From: an uncultured Oscillospiraceae bacterium
GTDB lineage: Bacteria > Bacillota > Clostridia > Oscillospirales > Oscillospiraceae
Assembly (NCBI GenBank): GCA_944386975.1
Contig: CALXDC010000009.1
Location: 1 to 64,000 of the forward strand
Reading direction: 5' to 3'
DNA: 64,000 nucleotides
Part shown: in pieces, positions 51,976-60,836 of the stretch
Numbering within the stretch: the first letter of the stretch is position 1
How the letters are laid out: each line of letters opens with the position of its first letter
Translations under genes and position numbers: made by a program
Notes under the pieces: generated by a model
What the model saw: only the letters and a program-made list of their open reading frames with translations
What the model was told of the DNA's origin: nothing
The model's database searches: none

Positions 51976-53346
51976 TTACCTCCTTGCAGTAAAAAGTGTG
52001 GGGTCGCCGGCCCGGGAGGTCAGGCGGCCGTTTTCCATAATGCCCATCCGCTCCAGCCACTGCTCGAACTCCCGGATGGGCCGGAGACCCAGAATCTCCC
52101 GGATGGTGCCTACGTCGTGGTAGGCGTTGGTCTGGTAGTTGAGCATCACGTCGTCGCTGGTGGGGACGCCGAGAATATAGTTCACCCCCGCGCTGCCCAG
52201 CAGCAGGGAGAGATTTTCAATGTCGTTCTGATCCGCCATCATATGGTTGGTGTAGCAGCAGTCGCAGCCCATAGGCAACCCGGAGAGCTTGCCCATGAAA
52301 TGGTCCTCCAGCCCCGCCCGGATCACCTGGCGGCTGTCGTAGAGGTACTCCGGACCGATGAAGCCCACCACCGTGTTCACCATGAAGGGGTGGAAGGGCC
52401 GGGCGAAGGCGTAGCACCGGGCCTCCATGGTCACCTGGTCCGCGCCGTAGTGGGCGTCGGAGCTGAGCTCGCTGCCCTGTCCGGTCTCGAAGTACAGTAC
52501 GTCCGGCCCCTTGGCGGTGCCCCGCTCTTTGAGAAGGGCCAGCGCCTCCCGGACCGTGTCGGCGGAGAAGCCGAAGGCGCTGTTGCCCTTCTGGCTGCCG
52601 GCAATGGACTGGAAAATCATATCGCAGGGGGCGCCACGCTTCACCGCCTCGATCTGGGTGGTAATATGGCCCAGCACGCAGATCTGGGTGGGAATCTCAA
52701 ACCGGTTTTTCACCTCGTCGAACCGCTTGAGCACCTCCGCCAGACTGCTCACCGTGTCGTTCACCGGGTTGAGACCCAGAAGGGCGTCGCCGCAGCCGTA
52801 GCTGAGTCCTTCAAAGAGGGAAGCGGTGATGCCCTCCACGTTGTCGGTGGAATGGTTGGGCTGCAATCGGGTGGAGAGACAGCCCCGGCGTCCGATGGTG
52901 GTGTTGCAGGTGGCGGTGATACGGATTTTATTGGCGGCGTAGATGAGGTCCAGGTTGCTCATCAGCTTGCAGACTCCGGCCACCACCTCGGCGGTGAGGC
53001 CCCGGCCCAGGCGCTTCAAGTCCTCCTCGGTGCTGTCGTAGCTGAGAATGTACTCCCTCAGCTGTGCCATAGTCCAGCCCCGGATGGACTGGTAGACGGT
53101 CTCGTCCAGGCCGTCCTGATTCAGGCGGGTCACCTCGTCGTCCTCGTAGGGCACCACCGGGTTCTCCCGCAGGTCCTCCACCAGAAGATCGCTGAGAACC
53201 ACCTTGGCGGCCACCCGCTCCAGATCGGAGGCGGCGGCCACCCCGGCCAGGATATCGCCGGATTTTTCCTCGTTGGCCTTGGCCAGCACGTCCTTTACGT
53301 CCCGAAAGGTGAAGTGCTTGCCCGCCAGAGTGACGGATAATTTCAT
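51976..53346 (-). CDS. eutB: Ethanolamine ammonia-lyase large subunit
   Basis: 456 residues, full length. TIM-barrel active-site segments: CNTTIGRRGCLSTRLQPNH, GDALLGLNPVNDTVSS, FQSIAGSQKGN, FETGQGSELSSDAH and a MGCDCCYTNHMMADQNDIE stretch. With adenosylcobalamin it splits ethanolamine into acetaldehyde and ammonia. ATG 53346 follows GAGGAGAG. 43 bases separate it from eutA. Confidence 0.97.
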   Translation of the reverse strand: MKLSVTLAGKHFTFRDVKDVLAKANEEKSGDILAGVAAASDLERVAAKVVLSDLLVEDLRENPVVPYEDDEVTRLNQDGLDETVYQSIRGWTMAQLREYILSYDSTEEDLKRLGRGLTAEVVAGVCKLMSNLDLIYAANKIRITATCNTTIGRRGCLSTRLQPNHSTDNVEGITASLFEGLSYGCGDALLGLNPVNDTVSSLAEVLKRFDEVKNRFEIPTQICVLGHITTQIEAVKRGAPCDMIFQSIAGSQKGNSAFGFSADTVREALALLKERGTAKGPDVLYFETGQGSELSSDAHYGADQVTMEARCYAFARPFHPFMVNTVVGFIGPEYLYDSRQVIRAGLEDHFMGKLSGLPMGCDCCYTNHMMADQNDIENLSLLLGSAGVNYILGVPTSDDVMLNYQTNAYHDVGTIREILGLRPIREFEQWLERMGIMENGRLTSRAGDPTLFTARR

Positions 53347-53389
53347 ACGCGTCTCTCCTCGTCTCGTTATTTGCGGCGAAAGAATCGGT

Positions 53390-54817
53390 CTATCCAAAGA
53401 GAAGGGTCTTGACCACCAGGGGAATCACCAGCCCGTTCATCAAAGGCCGCCCCAAATCCAGGTAGTCGCCGTCCTCGGTATGCACGCTGTCAATGGCCAT
53501 CATGGGCCTTCCTCGAAGCAGAGGACTCATGGCCGCCCCCAGGGCCTTGGCCATGTCCTCCTCCAGCGCCACCAGCAGGGGCTCCTCTGCGGGAAGAGCC
53601 AGCTCCGCCGCCCGGCTGAGGGAGGCAGCCAGGGTCTTCACCTCCCCGTAGGAGGGATCCCGCCGCCCCCGGAGGCTCAGGAGCATCCTGCTGCCGTCGG
53701 ACTGCCCGGCGAACCAGACCATCCGATCCGCCAGCGTCTCCGCCTCCCCCCGGAAGGCGGCGGCCTCCTCCGCTTCAGTGAGCTTCAGTACCGGCACGTT
53801 CTTCATGGGAAAGAGGTCCTCGTCGTAGGCGATGGTGCTGCCGGAGAGGGTGGTGGTGTAGGTCCCGGCCCCCACCACTGTGGCCCGGATGGTCTCCCCT
53901 GCCTCCAGCACCGGGAGGGAGCGGTAGAGCAGCCCCTCCCGGATGGACCGGCCCAGCAGGGGACCCACGTCCCCGAAGCGGAAGGGGTCGCCGGTCCGGT
54001 CCTCCCGGATGCAGTCCGCCACGCCGCCGGAAAAGCAGATCCGGTCGATACGCGGCGGCAGAGCCAGGGGAGTGCTGCCGGGAGTCTGGACCGCCCGGAG
54101 GAGGGGGGTGGGACGCGAAAGCCCCATGGCCTCCGCCAGCAGCTGCGCCATCCGGCCGGTGACGGCGGAGAGGGTCTGGACGTCCGCCCGGTCTCCGGGG
54201 GAGAGGGACACCCCGGCGTCCCGGGCGGCGGCGGCGGCGGCGGGACTCACCGACTGGATCCGCCCCTCCGGGGACACCCGGATCAGCCGCCCGCCAATAT
54301 CGTAGCAGCCCTTTCCGGCCACATCCCCCCGCGAAAAGACGACAATGTTGGTGGTGCCGCCTCCCACGTCCAGATTCACCGTCGCACACTGGTGATCCAC
54401 ACTATCTTTCCACGCGCCGCTGCCCTTTCCGGCAATGACGCTCTCCAGGTCCGGTCCGGCGGTGGACACCACAAACTCCCCGGCAAAGCCGCTGAGCTTC
54501 TCCAGCACTACGGCGGCGTTCTCCTTCCGGGCGGATTCCCCGGTGATGATAACGGCCCCGGTACCGGTGTCGGCGGGCGTGAAGCCCGCCTTCTCAAACT
54601 CCGCCGCCACAATGTCCCGAACAGCGTCCCCGTCGATGAGGACGGGAGTCCGCAAGGGGGTAACATGGACGGCGCTCTTGTAAACCACCCGCTTGTCCAC
54701 GATGGACACATGGGGTACGGCGAAGTAGGCGGCGGTGTTCTCCATGGCAATGCGGCTGAAAATCACCTGGGTGGTGGAGGTGCCGATGTCGATGCCTACG
54801 CTGAGAATCTCCGCCAT
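53390..54817 (-). CDS. eutA: Ethanolamine ammonia-lyase reactivating factor EutA
   Basis: 475 residues, actin/Hsp70-like ATPase. SVGIDIGTSTTQVIFS (phosphate 1), NLDVGGGTTNIVVF (phosphate 2), and FSGGVADCI (adenosine motif). It exchanges damaged cobalamin from EutBC using ATP. ATG 54817 has only a weak GACGGGA SD. ATG 54850 lies in the terminator-leader and has none. First gene behind the antitermination site. Confidence 0.95.
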   Translation of the reverse strand: MAEILSVGIDIGTSTTQVIFSRIAMENTAAYFAVPHVSIVDKRVVYKSAVHVTPLRTPVLIDGDAVRDIVAAEFEKAGFTPADTGTGAVIITGESARKENAAVVLEKLSGFAGEFVVSTAGPDLESVIAGKGSGAWKDSVDHQCATVNLDVGGGTTNIVVFSRGDVAGKGCYDIGGRLIRVSPEGRIQSVSPAAAAAARDAGVSLSPGDRADVQTLSAVTGRMAQLLAEAMGLSRPTPLLRAVQTPGSTPLALPPRIDRICFSGGVADCIREDRTGDPFRFGDVGPLLGRSIREGLLYRSLPVLEAGETIRATVVGAGTYTTTLSGSTIAYDEDLFPMKNVPVLKLTEAEEAAAFRGEAETLADRMVWFAGQSDGSRMLLSLRGRRDPSYGEVKTLAASLSRAAELALPAEEPLLVALEEDMAKALGAAMSPLLRGRPMMAIDSVHTEDGDYLDLGRPLMNGLVIPLVVKTLLFG

Positions 54818-54854
54818 ATTTCCCGTCACCACCCTTTCTCTCGGAAACATACAG

Positions 54855-54926
54855 AAAAGGCCAAAACAACCCCCTGGTTATTCTGGCCTTTTTGCCTCAT
54901 TTCCGGCCCCTCGCCGCTGAGGGACC
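54855..54926 (-). promoter_or_regulatory. Candidate EutV (ANTAR) antitermination leader between eutW and eutA
   Basis: On the minus strand a hairpin CCCTC-AGCGGC-GAGGG (54923-54908, extended by GG/CC) comes first. Its hexaloop has A at 1 and G at 4, the ANTAR recognition pattern. It is followed by a terminator: AAAAGGCCA / TGGCCTTTT arms (54892-54855) with an inner AACC-AGGG-GGTT stem and a T-run. EutV bound to paired hairpins prevents such terminators in eut operons. The second ANTAR hairpin is not canonical by eye, so confidence is moderate. Confidence 0.6.
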
Positions 54927-54939
54927 TATTCGATTGTGG

Positions 54940-56004
54940 TCATGCGCGAAAGTCAAAGGACACCCGGGTACCGCTCCCATCAGACCGAATCCGAAGATTG
55001 CCGTCCAGCTTGTCCCGCACTGTTGCGCTGACAATATGCAGACCCATGCGAGGACCCGACTGCTCCTGCGGAGCAAACCCCACTCCATCATCCGCTACGG
55101 TGACGGTGTGGCGGAGCGTTCCGGCTCGAAGCGAAACCGTTACCTGGCCCCGCTCCCGGCCCTCAAAGGCGTGCTCCAGCGCATTGGTCAGCAGCTCCGT
55201 CAAAACCAGGGACACCGGCGTGGCCGTGTCGGCGTTCAGGGGAACGTCGTCGCCATCCACGGTGATGGCGATGGCCCGTCCCGGCGGCACCAGGCATTGC
55301 ATGTTTATCCGCAGTTGATCAAACAGCGTCCGGCTGCCCACATGCATCAAATCGCTGCTATGATAAGTGAGTATATCATGAATCGTGGCAATTGACAAGA
55401 CTCTTGCTACATTTTCTTGTAAAATTCGTCGAATTGATGAATCCTCATACTGCCGGCTCTGCATACGAAGTATACTGGCCACCAGTTGTAAATTATTTTT
55501 TACCCGGTGATGAACCTCCCGCACCGCCAGCAGAGCGCCCTCTCCGGACCCCGAAAACGGGCCGTTACCCTCATGGGACTGGGCCAGCGCCTGGTATTTC
55601 CGCTCCTTGCGGATATCCTCGCTGATGTCCTGCTCTCGGATCAGCACAGCGATAATCCGCCCGGCGGGTCCCCATACCGGCACCGCGTTTTGCAGCACCG
55701 CTCTCCCCTCCTGGGTAATGGCCCGCAGGTCGCTGACAGGAGTGGCGGAGTCGTAGGCGTGAAATACCGCCGGTTCATCCTTGCGGAGTGCAGGCTTTCC
55801 CACCACGCTGCCGGTGTAGACGCTGCGCTGGCCGCTGGGGCGGGCATGGGCAGCCACCACCATGCCCTGACCGGAGGGGCAGTCGATGAAAACGTCCGCC
55901 CCGGTGAGCTCCGCCATCAGAGGCAGCTGCGCCTCCAGCCGATCCAGGGTGGTCAGCTCCTCCTCCAGCAGATTGGTGTGCCTGCGGCAGATCTCCCTCA
56001 GCAT
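54940..56004 (-). CDS. eutW: Ethanolamine-sensing histidine kinase EutW
   Basis: 354 residues, soluble. An N-terminal sensor region (about 1-135) with ELTGADVFIDCPSG is followed by a HisKA_2 phosphorylation helix EVHHRVKNNLQLVASILRM (His165/166) and a GHKL ATPase with LTELLTNALEHAF, DDGVGF and MGLHIV. It phosphorylates EutV when ethanolamine is present. It overlaps eutV by 7 bases and has an AGGAGGAG SD. Confidence 0.95.
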   Translation of the reverse strand: MLREICRRHTNLLEEELTTLDRLEAQLPLMAELTGADVFIDCPSGQGMVVAAHARPSGQRSVYTGSVVGKPALRKDEPAVFHAYDSATPVSDLRAITQEGRAVLQNAVPVWGPAGRIIAVLIREQDISEDIRKERKYQALAQSHEGNGPFSGSGEGALLAVREVHHRVKNNLQLVASILRMQSRQYEDSSIRRILQENVARVLSIATIHDILTYHSSDLMHVGSRTLFDQLRINMQCLVPPGRAIAITVDGDDVPLNADTATPVSLVLTELLTNALEHAFEGRERGQVTVSLRAGTLRHTVTVADDGVGFAPQEQSGPRMGLHIVSATVRDKLDGNLRIRSDGSGTRVSFDFRA

Positions 56005-56576
56005 GTCTTCTCCTCCTGCTCCAGAATGGAACGGGCCAGCTCCGCCATGGGAACCCGCTTGTCCATGCTCATCCGCCGCAGCATCTGGTAAGCCCGGCTC
56101 TCCGGTACCTGCTGATCCCGGGCCAATACCGCCTGGGCTCGCTGAATGAGCTTGCTGGCATTGAGGCGATCCACCGCCCGCCGGGTCTCCTCCCGGCTCT
56201 GGCGCAGCCGCTGGCTCTGGGCCAGGGCCACTTCGATGGTGGGCAGCAGCAGCCGCTCCTCCACCGGCTTGACAATATACCCCGTCACCCCGGCGGCGCT
56301 GGCCCGGTCGATGATCTCCCGGTCACCGTAGGCGGTGAGCAGTACTACACATCCCGCCAAGTCCTGCTGCAAAATGGTCTCGGCGGCGTTGATCCCGTCA
56401 AATACCGGCATCTTCACATCCATCAGTACCACATCGGGTTGGAGGCGGCGGCACACCTCCACTGCGTCGAAGCCGTCCCCGGCCTCTCCCGCCACTTCGA
56501 ATCCCAGATCCCCCAGCATGCCACGTAAGTCCATTCTGGTGATGGGTTCGTCGTCCACCACGATTACCCGTTTCAT
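55998..56576 (-). CDS. eutV: ANTAR response regulator EutV
   Basis: 192 residues. Receiver domain with DDEP (8-11), phospho-acceptor Asp53 in VVLMDVKMP and Lys in YIVKPVEE, then a coiled coil and a C-terminal ANTAR RNA-binding domain (about 125-188; RAVDRLNASKLIQRAQAVL ... AYQMLRRMSMDKRVPMAELA). It antiterminates eut transcripts. ATG 56576 follows GGGAGGT; the extension to 56699 has no SD. Confidence 0.96.
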   Translation of the reverse strand: MKRVIVVDDEPITRMDLRGMLGDLGFEVAGEAGDGFDAVEVCRRLQPDVVLMDVKMPVFDGINAAETILQQDLAGCVVLLTAYGDREIIDRASAAGVTGYIVKPVEERLLLPTIEVALAQSQRLRQSREETRRAVDRLNASKLIQRAQAVLARDQQVPESRAYQMLRRMSMDKRVPMAELARSILEQEEKTC

Positions 56577-56606
56577 TCCGCGCACCTCCCGCAGTTTTTT
56601 CTCATG

Positions 56607-56633
56607 ATAATACGCCTCCCTCCCCCCCGTCAA
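56607..56633 (-). promoter_or_regulatory. Possible promoter of eutVW
   Basis: Minus strand TTGACG (56633-56628), a short 15-base spacer, TATTAT (56612-56607). Confidence 0.35.
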
Positions 56634-56867
56634 GGCCCACCCGCTTCCATGACAATGTGAAAAAAGGAAAACTGACCGTCTGAAAAGGCCCGGCGGCACA
56701 GGGAGAAAGGGATATTTTGGAAACTTTTTCGCATTAGTGCAAAAAAATCTCGAGATGCGTGGAAAGCTGGTTGTTAATTGCTACAAAAACTCCTGGAATC
56801 TCCTCAGCAAGATGCACAAGGCAAAAAATGTTTTCGAGAATTTTGCAGGGATTTTTCCCAAATTTTA

Positions 56868-56896
56868 TTGACATCCCCGCCCAAGTTTGGTATGTT
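56868..56896 (+). promoter_or_regulatory. Promoter of the opp operon
   Basis: TTGACA (56868-56873), 17 bases, TATGTT (56891-56896). It lies in an A/T-rich stretch (56700-56950) unlike the rest of the window. Confidence 0.8.
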
Positions 56897-56902
56897 GATT
56901 TC

Positions 56903-57158
56903 ACCAACAATTCAACAACTTTATAGTCCCCACTGTTTGAGTTATTGAGAGAAGATCGGAGTGGCATAGCCGTGAGTTGATACTGCGCGGATACCCGCTC
57001 CGAGTTTTGCGTTTTTTACGCATTTCAAGGGGACAGACAACAGAGGCAAGTACCTTCCGGTCCGCGTTCTTGCCGCGTTCCGGAAGTGATTTGATGTGGG
57101 TTGGGCCTGGCCGACATTGACTGCGAAAGGCCGAAATCTATGCGAAGGAGAACATGAA
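56903..57158 (+). promoter_or_regulatory. Long structured leader of the opp operon, possible attenuator
   Basis: About 255 bases between the promoter and oppA. TCGGAGTGG pairs with CCGCTCCGA (56956-57003, one G-U) and is followed by GTTTTGCGTTTTTT, which looks like a terminator tail; TGCG-TTTTTTA-CGCA overlaps it. Further on CTTCCGG and CCGGAAG (about 57051-57088) pair. No ORF with an SD is seen. Its regulator is unknown. Confidence 0.5.
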
Positions 57159-58739
57159 ATGAAGAGAATTCTTGCAATGCTGCTGGCCCTCGTCATGGTG
57201 TTCGCCCTGGTCGCCTGCAGCGGCGGCAACAACAGCGGCGGCAACAACAGCGGCGGCAGCGGCGGTGGCAGCACCACCAAGGGCGAGGAGGGGAGCATCC
57301 CCGGCGTCCAGAAGACCCTGACCATCGGCATCGCCTCCGACATCAACGAGCTGGACCCCCAGCAGCAGAACGACCAGATCAACAACAACTGCATCGCTCT
57401 GACCCATCAGCCCCTGGTGTTCCTCACCAACGACACCAATGAGCAGGTGGCCTGCCTGGCCGAGAGCTGGGAGTGGACCGACGACACCCACCTGATCTTC
57501 CACCTGGTGCAGAACGCCACGTTCAACGACGGCAGCCCCTTCACCGCTGACGACGTGGTCTTTACCTTCGAGAAGGCCATGGATCCCGATCAGTCCGCTG
57601 TGGCCGCTACCCTGCAGCTGGTGGAGAGCGTCAACAAGATCGACGAGTACACCGTGGAGTTTGTCACCAAGAGCTACTCCAACGAGCTGCTGGCCGTGCT
57701 GGCCGGCTATCCCCTGGTCATTCTGTCCAAGGCCGCCTATGAGAGCGGCATGGACAAGCCCTACACCGTCGGCACCGGCCGCTACAAGTTTGTGGAGTGG
57801 AAGGAAGGCCAGTATGTGAAGTTCGAGCGCAACGAGAACTTCTGGGGCGATGATCCCGGCCAGGCCGATGAGATCATCTTCAAGCCCATCCTGGAGGCCG
57901 CCTCCCGCGTGGCCGCCCTGCAGAGCGGCGACATCGACGTGTGCATCGATCCCCCCATCAACATGCTGGAGGACCTGCAGAAGGACGAGAATATCACTGT
58001 GGAGACCCGGGACGGCACCCGCCTGTTCTACATGGGCTTCAACTGTGAGAAGGAGCCCTTCACCAACCAGACTCTCCGTCAGGCCGTGGCCTGCGCCATC
58101 GATCGGGATATGATCATCGAGGTGGTGCTGAAGGGTCTCGGCAAGGCCCAGACCACCGTGGTCAACCGCGGCGTGTGGAGCTTCTATGACGAGATGGAAG
58201 GCTTTGACTACGACGTGGACCGCGCCAAGCAGCTGCTCAGTGAGGCCGGCTATAGCGAGGGTGAGCTGGCGGTGACCCTGTACGTCTCCAACGCCGCTCC
58301 CTACACCACCATCGCCCCCATCATCAAGCAGAATGTGGAGGCCATCGGCATCACCGTGAACATCGAGCAGTTCGACGAGGCCACCCTAAAGGACAAGTGC
58401 CAGAGCGGTGAGCAGCAGATGTTCCTGTGGCGCTGGAACGTGATCGACCGTCTGGACGAGATCTATACCGAGCTGTTCAGCACCGATTACGCCACCAACT
58501 ACCACCAGTACAGCGATCCCTATGTGGACGAGATGGCCGTGAAGGTCCTCACCGAGAAGGACAAGGAGACCCGCCTGCAGCTGAGCCAGGATCTCCAGAC
58601 CTATCTGGTGGAGGCCTGCCCCCAGGTGCCTCTGTACGTGGCCGACCTGGTGATCGCCTACAACAAGAACCTGCAGGATACTTACCTCTTCGGCGGCGGC
58701 AACCACAACTGGTCCTGGGCCTACGTGTCCCTGAACTGA
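57159..58739 (+). CDS. Oligopeptide/dipeptide-type ABC transporter substrate-binding lipoprotein
   Basis: 526 residues. Signal peptide with lipobox FALVAC (Cys20), a Gly/Asn/Ser linker, then a SBP_bac_5 fold: TLTIGIASDINELDPQQ, LAESWEWTDDTHLIFHL, FNDGSPFTADDVVFTFEKA, and GTGRYKFVEWKEGQYVKFERN. It captures a peptide or other solute outside the cell. GAAGGAG precedes ATG 57159 by 8 bases. Codon use is biased, indicating high expression. Substrate not predictable; family 5 proteins also bind nickel, opines and other ligands. Confidence 0.95.
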   Translation: MKRILAMLLALVMVFALVACSGGNNSGGNNSGGSGGGSTTKGEEGSIPGVQKTLTIGIASDINELDPQQQNDQINNNCIALTHQPLVFLTNDTNEQVACLAESWEWTDDTHLIFHLVQNATFNDGSPFTADDVVFTFEKAMDPDQSAVAATLQLVESVNKIDEYTVEFVTKSYSNELLAVLAGYPLVILSKAAYESGMDKPYTVGTGRYKFVEWKEGQYVKFERNENFWGDDPGQADEIIFKPILEAASRVAALQSGDIDVCIDPPINMLEDLQKDENITVETRDGTRLFYMGFNCEKEPFTNQTLRQAVACAIDRDMIIEVVLKGLGKAQTTVVNRGVWSFYDEMEGFDYDVDRAKQLLSEAGYSEGELAVTLYVSNAAPYTTIAPIIKQNVEAIGITVNIEQFDEATLKDKCQSGEQQMFLWRWNVIDRLDEIYTELFSTDYATNYHQYSDPYVDEMAVKVLTEKDKETRLQLSQDLQTYLVEACPQVPLYVADLVIAYNKNLQDTYLFGGGNHNWSWAYVSLN

Positions 58740-58776
58740 CGCCGCGGCAGAGCGTGCTCGCACTTTGACCCTCGGA

Positions 58777-58805
58777 AGGGCCGGACAGCGTGACTGTCCG
58801 GCCCT
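58777..58805 (+). terminator. Stem-loop after the binding-protein gene (attenuator / mRNA stabiliser)
   Basis: AGGGCCGGACAG / CTGTCCGGCCCT (12 bp, loop 5) without a T-tract. A second hairpin GGCCTTGCC/GGCAAGGCC is at 58877-58898. Such stems between binding-protein and permease genes usually raise the binding-protein transcript level. The 250-base gap holds no ORF. Confidence 0.6.
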
Positions 58806-58989
58806 CCCGACCGGTTTTCCCCCACTTGCCCCCCACTGGAAATGCGTCGGCTGCACGCCGGTATACCTGCGTTTTTGGCCTTGCCCTCCGGCAAGGCCCC
58901 GGACGCGGGTGGACTGACGTCTGTCCGGCGGCGACCCCAGACTTTGGCGGCCGGTCTCCGGTCCGCGGAAAAGGAGAAGTGAAGATAGT

Positions 58990-59925
58990 ATGATTCGTTA
59001 TGTACTCAAACGGCTGCTGTTCATGATCCCCACGATCCTGCTGACCTCCCTGATCATTTTCTTCGCCATGAAGATCGCCGGCGGCGACCCCGTCAAGCAG
59101 ATCCTCCCGGAGAACGCGACGGTGGAGCAGCAGGAGAATCTCCGTGAGGAGATGGGCCTGAACGATCCGCTGGTGGTGCAGTATGCCCGGTACATGGCCG
59201 GTCTGATCACCGGCGATATGGGTGAGTCCTATGTGACCGGCAAGGACGTGCTGCAGACCTTTATGGAGCGTCTGCCCATGACGCTGGCCCTGGGCGGCTC
59301 GGCCCTGATCGTGGCCTGCATCATCTCCGTGCCCCTCGGCATTTATACGGCGCTGAATCAGAACACCTGGAAGGACACCACGGGCATGGTGTTTGCCCTG
59401 TTCGGCGTGTCCATGCCCAACTTCTGGCTGGGTCTGATGCTGATGCTGCTGTTCGCGGTGAAATGGAAGCTGCTGCCCTCCCAGGGTGCGGAAGGACCGG
59501 AGTATCTGGTCCTGCCGGCGCTGACGGTGGGGCTGGGCCTGGCGGCCCTCATCACCCGCACCACCCGCTCCGCCATGCTGGACGTGATCCGGCAGGACTA
59601 CATGACCACCGCCAAGGCCAAGGGCGCCTCCCACCGGCGGGTCATCTACTACCATGGCCTGAAAAACGCCATGATTCCCATCGTCACCGCCATCGGCATG
59701 CAGTTTTCCCTGGTGATGACCGGCTCCGCCCTGGCGGAGGTGGTGTTCTCCTGGCCCGGCATCGGCCGTCTGGTCTTTGAGTCCATCGACAAGCGGGACG
59801 AGCCCATGGTCACCGGCGCCATCATCCTCTGCTGCATCCTCATGAGCATCATCAACCTGGTGGTGGACCTGATCTACGCGTTCCTGGATCCTCGGATCAA
59901 GGCGCAGTATTCCAATAAGGGGTGA
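58990..59925 (+). CDS. Opp/Dpp-type ABC permease, B subunit
   Basis: 311 residues, six membrane helices. N-terminus MIRYVLKRLLFMIPTILLTS is typical of DppB/OppB. The ATPase-contact loop is DYMTTAKAKGASHRRVIYYH (EAA region, about 200-219), ending GSALAEVVFSWPGIGRL. It forms the channel with the next gene. AAGGAGAAG precedes the ATG. Confidence 0.95.
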   Translation: MIRYVLKRLLFMIPTILLTSLIIFFAMKIAGGDPVKQILPENATVEQQENLREEMGLNDPLVVQYARYMAGLITGDMGESYVTGKDVLQTFMERLPMTLALGGSALIVACIISVPLGIYTALNQNTWKDTTGMVFALFGVSMPNFWLGLMLMLLFAVKWKLLPSQGAEGPEYLVLPALTVGLGLAALITRTTRSAMLDVIRQDYMTTAKAKGASHRRVIYYHGLKNAMIPIVTAIGMQFSLVMTGSALAEVVFSWPGIGRLVFESIDKRDEPMVTGAIILCCILMSIINLVVDLIYAFLDPRIKAQYSNKG

Positions 59926-59929
59926 TACG

Positions 59930-60823
59930 ATGAGCGAGAAAAAGACTGTTTCTGTGGAGACCCTCAACGAGTACAAGGGCCGCTCCCTGGCCCAGGAGAC
60001 CTGGCGCCGCTTTCTCAAGAACAAGGGCGCCATCGTCGGCATGGCCTTTATGATTCTGCTGGTGATTCTGGCCTGCAGCGGCGATTTGATCTACGACTTC
60101 CAGGTGGACATCACCGGCTTTTCCGCGGACCTCAGCGAGAGTCCCAGCCTGGACCACCTTTTCGGCACCGATCAGCTGGGCCGTGACATCTTCGCCCGGG
60201 TGATCTACGGCACCCGCTACTCCCTGATCATCGGCGTGGGCAGTGTGGCCCTGGGCCTGGTGGTGGGCCTCATCACCGGCTCCCTGGCCGGCTTCTACGG
60301 CGGCTTCTGGGATCAGCTGGTGATGCGCGCCAACGACATTCTCTACTCCATCCCCAACATCATGCTGGCGGTGGTCATCGTGCAGCTGCTGGGCAAGAGC
60401 ATCGGCAGCCTCCTGGTGGCCCTGTCCATCAGCTCCGCCACCTCCTTCGCCAAAATCACGCGAGCGGCGGTGATGACCATACGGGGTCAGGAGTATGTGG
60501 AATCGGCCTACGCCATGGGTCTTCCCACCTGGAAGATCATTCTCAAGCACATCATTCCCAACTGCCTCAGCCCCATCATCGTCCAGGTGACCCTGGCCAT
60601 CGGCTCCAACATCATCTCCGCCTCCTCCCTGAGCTTCCTGGGCGTGGGCGTGCCCATCCCCATTCCCGAGTGGGGCACCATGCTGGCGGAAGGCCGTACC
60701 TACATCGTCAGCGAACCCTGGATGTGCATCTTCCCGGGTCTCGCCATCATGTTCACCGTGCTGGCCCTGAACCTGATGGGCGACGGCCTGCGGGACGCCC
60801 TGGATCCCAAGCTGAAACGATAA
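59930..60823 (+). CDS. Opp/Dpp-type ABC permease, C subunit
   Basis: 297 residues. A cytoplasmic N-terminus is followed by six helices: GTDQLGRDIFARVIYGTRYSL, EAA loop QEYVESAYAMGLPTWKIILKH, and C-terminal GDGLRDALDPKLKR. Pairs with the B subunit; starts 4 bases after it. Confidence 0.95.
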   Translation: MSEKKTVSVETLNEYKGRSLAQETWRRFLKNKGAIVGMAFMILLVILACSGDLIYDFQVDITGFSADLSESPSLDHLFGTDQLGRDIFARVIYGTRYSLIIGVGSVALGLVVGLITGSLAGFYGGFWDQLVMRANDILYSIPNIMLAVVIVQLLGKSIGSLLVALSISSATSFAKITRAAVMTIRGQEYVESAYAMGLPTWKIILKHIIPNCLSPIIVQVTLAIGSNIISASSLSFLGVGVPIPIPEWGTMLAEGRTYIVSEPWMCIFPGLAIMFTVLALNLMGDGLRDALDPKLKR

Positions 60824-60836
60824 GGGGGAGTGACGC

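Noticed and set aside
51343..55318. Long plus-strand ORFs (665 and 704 residues) opposite the eut genes
   Set aside because: Shadows of eutA, eutB and eutC; no SD and low-complexity products.
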